Part shown: positions 1 to 7,657 of the stretch, one piece after another
Numbering within the stretch: position 1 is the stretch's first letter
Layout: each line of letters opens with the position of its first letter
Assembly: GCA_946803715.1 (NCBI GenBank)
Contig: CAMPET010000074.1
Location: 13,856-34,787, forward strand
DNA length: 20,932 bases
Direction: 5' to 3'
From: Beroe ovata
Taxonomy: Eukaryota > Ctenophora > Nuda > Beroida > Beroidae
The notes under the pieces: model-generated
The model's input: only the letters and a program-made list of their open reading frames with translations
What the model was told of the DNA's origin: nothing
Database searches by the model: none
Translations under genes and position numbers: made by a program

Positions 1-13
1 GTGTGTCTGTGTG
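1..13. repeat. GT-rich window edge
   Basis: The window opens in a short GT-rich stretch broken by one C. The right end also runs into a GT microsatellite. This suggests that the contig stops at simple repeats. Confidence 0.5.
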
Positions 14-331
14 CTGGAACCTGTCCATGAAGCTCTAATTATGCGATGTGTCATGTATTATGGTGTTATAATGATGCCCGAATGATTTAATAGTGTACTC
101 TCACTCTATTAACACCTGTTGACTTGAGGTGAGAAACGTGGCTTTGTCGTGTTCAATGTTCATGTGATTATCTCTAAATACGGCTTTTTATGCTCCATAA
201 GCATGCCCCATAGCAACGTCTCTCGTATGCTACAACTACGCCTTTAGAGACTCTTTAAAAAGACTCTTATAAAGACCGAAGACGTCCACGCTCAATAGCA
301 TCAGTTCCGTGCCCCATAAAGCAATACCACA
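14..331. other. No recognisable gene
   Basis: AT-rich sequence with stops in all frames and no conserved protein block. The last 30 bases already contain one diverged unit of the tandem array that follows. Confidence 0.6.
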
Positions 332-451
332 CCTCAGTGCCGTGCCCCACTCCTCAGTGCCGTGCCCCACACCTCAGTGCCGTGCCCCACACCTCAGTGC
401 CGTGCCCCACACCTCAGTGCCGTAACCTGTACTTCAGTGCCGTGCCCCATT
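332..451 (+). repeat. 20-bp minisatellite, about six units
   Basis: Units beginning TCAGTGCCGTGCCCCACACC start at 333, 353, 373, 393, 413 and 433 with an exact 20-bp period. The units at 353, 373 and 393 are identical. The 413 unit is altered in its second half (CCGTAACCTGTACT), and the 433 unit decays after CCCCA. A diverged relative lies at 301-332. The period is not a multiple of three and no open frame uses it, so it is most likely non-coding. Confidence 0.9.
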
Positions 452-469
452 TTACAGCAGTGACATGTG

Positions 470-1855
470 GCGTGCCTTACTATATGTCATAACGCGAGGG
501 ATGGTCAACACGTCATACTCATGAGAGAAGTGTAAGTCGACGATATTTACTCATAAGACATAACCACCCATAAATGGCTTTACTAATATCGGTAATACAA
601 CAATCCAAATGACAGCAACAGCTGTGTAGAATTGCCATCGATGACACCTATATAGATACTAAACTCCTTGATGAATAACCACTTAGACTACGTTATAGTG
701 TAATAGCTATCAGACAGGCCTCTATTTACGAGTGTGGTACGATAGTTATATGGAAATAGGCTATTTCAAATAGCCAGCAGTACGAGTTCTAACTTCTGAC
801 AGATATTGCAGAAATGGACAATACAGTTGTACATATAGGATTCAGAAATTTTTCTCGCAACTTTTGTATAAAAGTTTCTCGAAGAAATTGCACTAGGAAT
901 TGGGCTTCTTGTTCACTTCTACTCAAATTATCAAACTCAACTCCCGAACAATACTATTATACTAGAGTGGCGTGGACAGGATATCTTGTCACTTGATATC
1001 ACTTGAAGTGCAAGTGCAATATCATTTCCGATCTCTCTACAATCTCAATTCTTAATACCACAGAACTGTGTCAATGGTCAATAAGGTAGGTAACATATGA
1101 AACATAATATGAACTATAACCATTCAAACCAGCAATGCTGGCTGCCCTTGCAAAGAGTCACACTCAGAGTTCAATATACGAGGTTAGAGGTTGCACTGCT
1201 ACTGCGAAAAATAGGGCATAAGGCATAGGGCATAGGGCTATAAGCGTCACGATGAAAAGGGCCGCCAGAAAACACGTATTTTGGAGATATTTAGAGGTCT
1301 TGGAGATATGTATATTGTAGATTGTAGAATGTAGATACTACACAGGACACAAGTTTTTCACAATATGACCTTCAATCCTCATCGATCCTAAAATGAGAGA
1401 TATGCTGACATCTATCATCAAGCACCTGCTAGGACCACACTTCATAATAGTAGAACAATTATTATTGTAGTGGCCTAAATATCAATGCTACATAATGTTC
1501 ACCTCACATAGAACCATGTGCTGCCTTATTTTATACCGCCAACGGTATACATAGTCTTCATGGCGTGAAAAATCATCATACACAATACATGTATCTAGGT
1601 ATCACTTTTATAATTGGCATTTTCTTAATTTTCCGTTAACGGCGTGCATTTTTGCCGTGTTGCTATGTAATGGTTGTTAAGGAGAGATGTGGGAAGGTTG
1701 CGCGTGCAAAAAATAGAAGTAATTAGTCTGGGAAGAGCTCATTTCTTATGAGCTTATGATACCTACTCTTTTGATCACGTTGCTTTCTTTTGTTGATAGG
1801 GAAAAAAAGAGTTGAACGTGCAGTTTAATGCGCGCTATCATAGCAGTCAGATCTT
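470..1855. other. No recognisable gene
   Basis: AT-rich with stops in all frames and no block I can assign to a family. A short degenerate repeat of the type GGCATAG lies at 1213-1240. It could be the 3' side or a long intron of the minus-strand BAH gene, whose later exons I could not find here. Confidence 0.5.
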
Positions 1856-1859
1856 ACTT

Positions 1860-2350
1860 GATGATATGTTTCTGCAATCTGTATTGCACTGAATCATCGC
1901 ACACACACTGGATGACGTGTTGCTGTGATATTGTTGTATATGGTTGTATATGGTTGTATATGGTCAGGAATCTGGATTCAAGCAGCAATCAACATTTTTC
2001 ATGATTTTGCAAAAGCATTGTTGTTTATCAGGACTACTCGACGGGCCCCCCAGTCCCTATTATAATTTATGGAGGTTCCTGTGAGTTCACCGCATACTGC
2101 GTGTTTCTATGGTAACATATGAGTTGCACGGGCAAAAATTAGCAGCCTGTAGGCGTGATATGTTTCTTATTTGCACTGAATCATGGTACAGTGTACAGTG
2201 TACACACTGGATGACGTGCTGCTGTGATCGCTCTTTATTTGGAATCTGGATTTAAGCTCCTACATTCAACATCTTTCACAATACGTTAGTCGTTTCATTA
2301 TCGTGAGTACTTGAGTACTTGTCGGGCTCCCTAGTACAATTGCAATTTGG
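1860..2350 (+). repeat. Imperfect direct repeat, two ~190-bp copies
   Basis: Two diverged copies about 300 bp apart (about 1860-2070 and about 2156-2350). Shared blocks in the same order are GATATGTTTCT, TTGCACTGAATCAT, CTGGATGACGTG, GCTGCTGTGAT, GGAATCTGGATT, CAACAT and a CGGG(C)CTCCC-type block. Indels separate the blocks. Copy 1 contains a run of a 10-bp unit (TTGTATATGG, 1934-1964), and copy 2 contains GTACAGTGTACAGTGTACAC. It may be a decayed non-coding mobile element or an old local duplication. Confidence 0.65.
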
Positions 2351-2416
2351 TAATGTGTTGTAAAAATTTATAATTGACTTGAATACAATGTATACATTTT
2401 GATAATATAACATACT

Positions 2417-2435
2417 GACACACACACACACACAT
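2417..2435. repeat. (CA)n microsatellite
   Basis: A short CA run lies just beyond the last identified exon of the BAH gene, inside its following intron. Reading frames that cross it are spurious. Confidence 0.85.
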
Positions 2436-2445
2436 ATGTATAAAC

Positions 2446-2536
2446 CTGAGAGCCTGTAGAGAGCAATAATCAGAGCACTGAGACGAGAACAGCTCCTTGG
2501 CTTTGTAGTTTGGGTTCTCAAGGAGCTTCATCTTGC
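2446..2536 (-). CDS. BAH protein coding exon 5 (BAH C-terminal part)
   Basis: The acceptor TTTCACAG is followed by a phase-1 join (Ser) and then KMKLLENPNYKAKELFSSQ ending CSLQALR. The donor GTTTAT is non-ideal. It is preferred because the conserved ALR(G) of BAH domains then falls on the junction. Confidence 0.7.
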
Positions 2537-3609
2537 CTGTGAAATGAAAAGTGACTCAGCTTATAATGAGAATAGGTACATTAGTCAAGAGGGTCCTATC
2601 ACACAAATACCCTCATACATTGTGCATACTACCTCAGAAAATTAGAAATACATTAGGTATTATATGTATAAATGACCTTTAGTGACCTTTAGCTTCATTT
2701 AATGAAGATACAGTGTACTACCATGTACTGTAAACAAGGAACAGTGGGAACAGCTGCCTTTATTATACTCACTGGTACTTTCTGCAGTCCTATCATTGAG
2801 TAAAGTTTGGTAGATTGTTTCTGGTAGCTCACTGGTCCTATAGAACCATTCGATCAACACAGATTCTTTCGGTTTCTGCAATAAATTAAATTATTCATTG
2901 GTAACAGCCCAGCTCAACTGCTAATTTGTGTTCTTTACATGGAAATTTTCACTGCACTGTGATTACCAATTGTATTTCCCAAGGAACTAAAGATGTGGGG
3001 CAATCACATAACTTGATGTCGCACATATACCACAACAAATACTCACATGCTTCATTTCTTTAATGGTTCCTATATACCATGGAATATCAGGTCGATGACT
3101 GTCCACATACACTGTGTCTAATATAATATATCATCTTTTAATGGGAAACAAAATGACACAATGGCATGCTTTCAAGAGAATATTAATCACCAATGTTGGT
3201 ATACAATATTGCAATGGTAGGTATACAATATTGCAATGGCTTCACTAACAATATAGGATGATCATTAGATGGCAGGCAATGTTACCTAACCTTCAATAAA
3301 GTAATCCAAGTCATTAACAGAGCAAGCAAAATTTTTCTTTAAGCTGGCCTTAGTTGAGCCCTTTTCTGATTTTTTGTTTTCTGTTTGTTGATTCCCTGTT
3401 GACTGGGCTCCCTACAATGATATACATTCTTCAATCAATAATGAGCAAATATCAAATAACTTAGTTCAAACATGTGATTAGAATGGTTGAGAACCTTCGC
3501 ACAATCTTACCTGGCTAGAACTGTCAGTACCATTTTCTTTCCTAGTGCGATCACTGTTACTTCTCTGTAGAGCCCTTGTCAATCTCCTTTCTGGAACATC
3601 CTCCCCCAT
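2446..3609 (-). CDS. BAH-domain protein, RERE/atrophin-like, partial (first five coding exons)
   Basis: BAH domains bind histone tails or nucleosomes. RERE/atrophin proteins use theirs in nuclear co-repressor complexes. Joining 3609-3511, 3411-3291, 3117-3047, 2875-2773 and 2536-2446 gives about 162 continuous residues through GT-AG introns of 99, 173, 171 and 236 bp with matching phases. Residues 1-60 are polar and basic. The BAH domain begins near residue 64 and contains DTVYVDSHRPDIPWYIGTI, then VLIEWFYRTSELPETIYQ, then KAKELFSSQCSDYCSLQALR. The WFYRxSE(L/V)P blocks and the ALR near the end match the RERE BAH pattern better than MTA. The reading stops after ALR, where more BAH residues plus ELM2 and SANT domains would be expected. 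I did not find those exons at 1-2440. The gene may continue off the left edge or be truncated. Confidence 0.75.
2773..2875 (-). CDS. BAH protein coding exon 4 (BAH core)
   Basis: The acceptor TTGCAG is followed by KPKESVLIEWFYRTSELPET and IYQTLLNDR, the most diagnostic BAH block. The donor is a perfect GTGAGT after 34 codons plus one base. The open frame continues past the donor into intron sequence, so ORF-only annotation would extend it wrongly. Confidence 0.85.
3047..3117 (-). CDS. BAH protein coding exon 3 (BAH N-terminal part)
   Basis: A split Asp codon leads into TVYVDSHRPDIPWYIGTI and KEMKH, the first beta strands of the BAH fold. The donor is GTGAGT, phase 0. Confidence 0.8.
3198..3239 (+). 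repeat. 22-bp tandem repeat, 1.9 copies
   Basis: Two copies of a 22-bp unit starting GGTATACAATATTGCAATGG (3198-3219 and 3220-3239), inside intron 2 of the BAH gene. The shared 20 bases are identical. Confidence 0.9.
3291..3411 (-). CDS. BAH protein coding exon 2
   Basis: The acceptor TTGTAG is followed by 40 codons plus one base. The exon is lysine/glutamine/serine-rich and ends in SVNDLDYFIE, which leads into the BAH domain. The donor reads GTTAGG, which is weaker than the others. The alternative GTAACA five bases on would bring in a stop. Confidence 0.7.
3511..3609 (-). CDS. BAH protein coding exon 1
   Basis: The start codon is at 3609-3607 and begins MGEDVPERRLTRALQRSN. The exon has 33 codons, ends in phase 0 at CAG and is followed by the consensus donor GTAAGA. 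It is polar and basic. Nothing in frame upstream looks coding. Confidence 0.65.
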
Positions 3610-4195
3610 ATTACTCCAGATCTAAGATAATTCTAATTGAGTAATCTTGATTATTGATTTCCAGCACAAATCCGATAGATGAGTGTTGGGTATGTTGGGA
3701 AACAGTCAACAGACTTTATGTGTCAATTGTGAGGCTGTGATTTAGTTGATTATAGCCAACTTTGAATTACAATTAAGAACCACTATTCAGATGCAGAATC
3801 CCAGGATTAAATAAAAAATAAATAAATAATAATAATAATAAATTAACCCTTAAACCATTGTGGTCTGAAAATCTTGCCGGCATAATATTCAAGCTCCTGC
3901 AACTTTTTTTCCTTTTCTTTTCAATGAATCCACCGGAATTTTTAATAGCTGTTCATAGTACAGAGATATACATCTAAATAAGTCATTAATCAACAGCACT
4001 TGGGGAGCATTACAGCACCAATGAAAATTCGCCAAAAAATGCCACATGATGCATTACAAAATATGCCCGTGGGGCATATCTACCTGACCATAATTCTGCT
4101 TGAGTGTGAGTGGCATTAATATATATTCGCCCTCACTGCGTTCGTGCATTATCGCACGTATCTCTCACGCCAGAAGGTATTATTTAATCATAATT
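3610..4195. other. Spacer upstream of the BAH gene
   Basis: No coding block is visible. An A/T-rich simple repeat (AATA/AAT units) runs from about 3809 to 3845. The BAH gene's promoter should lie here or in the duplicated block to the right, but I see no distinctive promoter motif. Confidence 0.5.
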
Positions 4196-4240
4196 TTGTC
4201 AGATTTTATCTGACCTCTGTTTCTCGCGCGCGCCGCATGA
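4196..4240 (+). mobile_element. Solo left end of a CG-rich hairpin MITE
   Basis: TTGTCAGATTTTATCTGACC followed by TCTGTTTCTCGCGCGCGCC is the same terminus as the complete element at 6223-6320 (its right end read in reverse). No matching right end follows within the next 150 bp. The remnant is therefore a truncated or rearranged copy. Confidence 0.65.
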
Positions 4241-4370
4241 TCCGGCAAATAATAAACGCTGCATCAGATGTTTGAGGCTTAACCGGCATGGCCTGTTTCC
4301 GCGCTGCACTGTGCGACCGCGACCCATTGACCGCCAAATACTTCGCGCGCGCTGCACGTTAATTCCGTGG

Positions 4371-4467
4371 TTGTAGGATTTCACCCTACCCTTGCTGGCG
4401 GGATTTTATCCCTGGCAAAGGGCGGATTGAAAATCGCGCGCACCGACGGTAGGGTAAAATCCTACAA
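4371..4467 (+). mobile_element. 97-bp MITE with 20-bp TIRs and 9-bp TSD
   Basis: The left TIR TTGTAGGATTTCACCCTACC and the reverse complement of 4448-4467 match at 19 of 20 positions. Flanks are ATTCCGTGG at 4362-4370 and 4468-4476, a perfect 9-bp target-site duplication. Copy 2 of the surrounding block has the unfilled site (CGTTTCCGTGG near 6045-6055). The interior CTTGCTGGCGGGATTTTATC...CCTGGCAAAG can also fold on itself. A 9-bp duplication is typical of Mutator-like elements, but the superfamily is an inference. There is no coding capacity. Confidence 0.88.
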
Positions 4468-4492
4468 ATTCCGTGGTTTCTACAATCTACGA

Positions 4493-4532
4493 CGCGACGC
4501 GACGCGACTTTTCAGTTCACCGACTTTTCAGT
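4493..4532 (+). repeat. Short (GACGC)n and CTTTTCAGTTCAC repeats
   Basis: The unit GACGC is repeated more often here than in copy 2 (near 6066-6081). The following ACTTTTCAGTTCAC unit is present twice here and once in copy 2. These are the small indels expected between alleles. Confidence 0.7.
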
Positions 4533-4710
4533 TCACTGAGTAAAACAGCCGGGCACGATCACGAAATATTTCGCATTGAATATTCAATGCGAACGTGTAT
4601 ACGTATATATACATTGTGGCCAGTGGCCGTGGCCGTCATTGTCATCAGCCAGACTTATTTAAAAGAGGGTGTTGAGGTGTGACTGTGTTTAGGGTGCGTC
4701 GGGCGACTGG

Positions 4711-5512
4711 GCAATGACGATCAAATCAAAAACATCAGCTTTGCTTCGTTCTCATTCTATTTTTAAAACAATCATATAACAATTAGTATCAATTTAAAAA
4801 AACAAATTATCAATAATCATAAAAATACATCTACAGCATCATTTAAAATACAAACAAATCAATACCTACATCAATTATCGATGTATTAATTGGAGATGCA
4901 ATGCAGCATGATAGTGAAACTAGGTACTAAGATACAATATTTAAAACTTCGAGACCATGATTAACAATTAAGCAGTAGCAAAAGTTATAATAGTATTCGT
5001 ATAAAATATTCAAATAGCATATAGTAATGATGGTCTACAGACTATGAATGACATTGATTTTGAAATGGCCCAATTGCTATGGAATTGGAATAAAGACCCA
5101 GACAATCGAGGCTGTGGGTCAACACTCGTTCAAAAAGGGGAAGAGCTAGAAATTCTTGTGGAGTCGAGTTTTCTATCATTATACGGTAATCATTCACTCA
5201 TTTAAAATGGAAAAAAACCTTTCCATAGCACTAACATTCCTCATTCCCCACTGAAAATCTCTAATTCATACCTACCCAGCTTAGAAACTTGGAATTTTAT
5301 AGATAGTTTCATGCGCAATCACAAAACTAACCCGCTTTTGCTATCGAAAAGGAAATGATCCTTCCTATCTGAAGCACGCGAAATATCTGAAGAAATATTC
5401 AAAAAAGATATGGAAATAATAAAACAGCAGCCCACTCGTCACACAAATTACAAACCTCTACACGTGACATTGACAATAATGCCGCCAAAATAATGTGATA
5501 CTCACGTGACAT
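4711..5512. other. Intergenic part of duplicated block, copy 1
   Basis: AT-rich sequence without a credible gene. It is the same sequence as 6357-7158, the region downstream of the dehydrogenase stop codon, so it should include that gene's 3' UTR or terminator. I could not place a polyadenylation signal with confidence. Confidence 0.6.
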
Positions 5513-5909
5513 TCACTCCAGCTTCGGGAAGATACCCAACATTTGACAATCAGCCAGAACTTCCTTGAGCGAGTCAAGCGTAACTTCAGGGTGCTTGAAA
5601 GTAAAGTGCGTGGCTAGTAACTTTTCATTGGACGCCCTGATGTTGAGTGTCTCAAGCTGAGTAGAGTAGATGAAGGGAGAGAGTGGTGTATTGTTGACAC
5701 CGTACTTTGTACACATATCGGACCATGGGGCCATGTGCTTATCATTCACTTCCTCCGCAAGATCACGGAGTGAGATGGCTGCTAACATGGTGGTCAGTGA
5801 GCCTAGGTACTCGTGCTTCACTTCAAACATTTGCGATACAGTCCGACAAATAGTGTCAAGAGTGGTGTCACCAGTGTCAACAATGTTGTACTTCCCACCC
5901 GCTTCCCCA
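5513..5909 (-). pseudogene. Duplicate of the dehydrogenase last exon, cut at the N
   Basis: On the minus strand this repeats the final 131 codons and the stop of the exon at 7159-7657, starting at the conserved GEAGGKYNIVDTGDTTLD and ending GIFPKLE. It is intact and in frame as far as 5909. At the N it switches to unrelated CG-rich sequence belonging to the next block copy. No other exon of the gene is duplicated. It is probably the second haplotype of the same exon and not an independent pseudogene. Confidence 0.85.
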
Positions 5910-5910
5910 N
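5910..5910. other. Single N marking a contig join
   Basis: The N sits precisely where copy 1 of the tandem block stops and copy 2 begins. Any open frame crossing this base is chimeric. Confidence 0.9.
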
Positions 5911-6222
5911 TTTTATCTGACCTCTGTTTCTCGCGCGCGCCGCATGATCCGGCAAATAATAAACGCTGCATCAGAGGCTTGAGGCTTAACTTGTGGCCTG
6001 TTCCGGGTTGATCCCGCGCTGCACTGTGCGACCCATTGACCCACGTTTCCGTGGTTTCTACAATCTACGACGCGACGCGACTTTTCAGTTCACTGAGTAA
6101 AACAGCCGGGCACGAAATTCAATGCGAACGTGTATACGTATATACATTGTGGCCAGTGGCCGTCCGCGTCATTGTCATCAGCCAGACTTATTTAAAAGAC
6201 GGTGTTGAGGTGTGACTGTGTT

Positions 6223-6320
6223 TTGTCAGATGTTACCTGACCTGTTTCTCGCGCACGCGCGCCTTCGATGAAGGCGCGCGCGCCGCGCGCGAGAAACTGA
6301 GGTCAGATAAAATCTGACAA
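6223..6320 (+). mobile_element. 98-bp CG-rich hairpin MITE with TSD
   Basis: Terminal repeats TTGTCAGATGTTACCTGACC and the reverse complement TTGTCAGATTTTATCTGACC differ at two positions. The arms continue inward as GTTTCTCGCGCACGCGCGCC and GGCGCGCGCGCC...GCGCGAGAAAC around a TTCGATGAA centre, so nearly the whole element is one hairpin. The flanking direct repeat ACTGTGTT (6215-6222 and 6321-6328) is 8 bp, or 9 bp if the terminal T is given to the target. The empty site is present in copy 1 at 4682-4690. No coding capacity. Confidence 0.88.
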
Positions 6321-6356
6321 ACTGTGTTTAGGTGTTAGGGTGCGTCGGGCGACTGG

Positions 6357-7158
6357 GCAATGACGATCAAATCAAAAACATCAGCTTTGCTTCGTTCTCA
6401 TTCTATTTTTAAAACAATCATATAACAATCAGTATCAATTTAAAAAAACAAATTATCAATAATCATAAAAATACATCTACAGCATCATTTAAAATACAAA
6501 CAAATCAATACCTACATCAATTATCGATGTATTAATTGGAGATGCAATGCAGCGTGATAGTGAAACTAGGTACTAAGATACAATATTTAAAACTTCGAGA
6601 CCATGATTAACAATTAAGCAGTAGCAAAAGTTATAATAGTATTCGTATAAAATATTCAAATAGCATATAGTAATGATGGTCTACAGACTATGAATGACAT
6701 TGATTTTGAAATGGCCCAATTGCTATGGAATTGGAATAAAGACCCAGACAATCGAGGCTGTGGGTCAACACTCGTTCAAAAAGGGGAAGAGCTAGAAATT
6801 CTTGTGGAGTCGAGTTTTCTATCATTATACGGTAATCATTCACTCATTTAAAATGGAAAAAAACCTTTCCATAGCACTAACATTCCTCATTCCCCACTGA
6901 AAATCTCTAATTCATACCTACCCAGCTTAGAAACTTGGAATTTTATAGATAGTTTCATGCGCAATCACAAAACTAACCCGCTTTTGCTATCGAAAAGGAA
7001 ATGATCCTTCCTATCTGAAGCACGCGAAATATCTGAAGAAATATTCAAAAAAGATATGGAAATAATAAAACAGCAGCCCACTCGTCACACAAATTACAAA
7101 CCTCTACACGTGACATTGACAATAATGCCGCCAAAATAATGTGATACTCACGTGACAT
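6357..7158. other. 3' flank of the dehydrogenase gene (copy 2)
   Basis: The same non-coding sequence as 4711-5512. No second gene is visible between the dehydrogenase stop codon and the MITE. Confidence 0.6.
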
Positions 7159-7657
7159 TCACTCCAGCTTCGGGAAGATACCCAACATTTGACAATCAGC
7201 CAGAACTTCCTTGAGCGAGTCAAGCGTAACTTCAGGGTGCTTGAAAGTAAAGTGCGTGGCTAGTAACTTTTCATTGGACGCCCTGATGTTGAGTGTCTCA
7301 AGCTGAGTAGAGTAGATGAAGGGAGAGAGTGGTGTATTGTTGACACCGTACTTTGTACACATATCGGACCATGGGGCCATGTGCTTATCATTCACTTCCT
7401 CCGCAAGATCACGGAGTGAGATGGCTGCTAACATGGTGGTCAGTGAGCCTAGGTACTCGTGCTTCACTTCAAACATTTGCGATACAGTCCGACAAATAGT
7501 GTCAAGAGTGGTGTCACCAGTGTCAACAATGTTGTACTTCCCACCCGCTTCCCCACACTCGAGAAGGTGGCATATTGCTCGGCAGGTATCAGTTACATGG
7601 ACTGTGTTCACAAACATGTTCTTATTCCATATCAGCTTCATTACTTCGCCCAGGTGA
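7159..7657 (-). CDS. SDR coding exon 6 (C-terminal half)
   Basis: The acceptor TGTTCTCAG joins in phase 2 (Ser), followed by HLGEVMKLIWNKNMFVNTVH and VTDTCRAICHLL, then GEAGGKYNIVDTGDTTLD. It ends GIFPKLE and a stop at 7161-7159. This is residues 198-362, the substrate-binding side of the fold. A truncated copy of this exon is at 5513-5909. Confidence 0.9.

Larger units (their letters stand above)
4204..5909 (+). repeat. Tandem block, copy 1 (~1.7 kb)
   Basis: The sequence matches 5911-7555. From 4711 to 5909 versus 6357-7555 (constant offset 1646) I noticed only two substitutions by eye (near 4766 and 4909). The left part (4204-4710 versus 5911-6356) is also homologous but differs by several indels, including a MITE unique to each copy. 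The copy ends at the N at 5910, in the middle of the dehydrogenase last exon. An N at the exact junction and near-identity favour an assembly artefact (two haplotypes joined) over a real duplication. Confidence 0.9.
5911..7555 (+). repeat. Tandem block, copy 2 (~1.65 kb)
   Basis: Second copy of the 4204-5909 block. Relative to copy 1 it lacks the 97-bp MITE and has a 98-bp hairpin MITE at 6223-6320. It has fewer GACGC units. It has lost a stretch around ATCACGAAATATTTCGC, and it carries an extra seven-base direct repeat (GGTGTTA) just right of the MITE. Unlike copy 1 it runs on into the complete dehydrogenase gene. Confidence 0.9.

Noticed and set aside
332-451. CRISPR-like array
   Set aside because: The 20-bp units are directly contiguous with no unique spacers, so this is a minisatellite. 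The genomic context is eukaryotic.
5513-5971. 152-residue minus-strand protein running across the N
   Set aside because: It is a chimera. The N-terminal 20 residues come from CG-rich MITE-type sequence of the next block copy. Only 5513-5909 is true exon sequence.
5670-6011. Plus-strand frames at 5670-6011 and 7316-7657
   Set aside because: Antisense shadows of the dehydrogenase last exon and its duplicate. The first also crosses the N.
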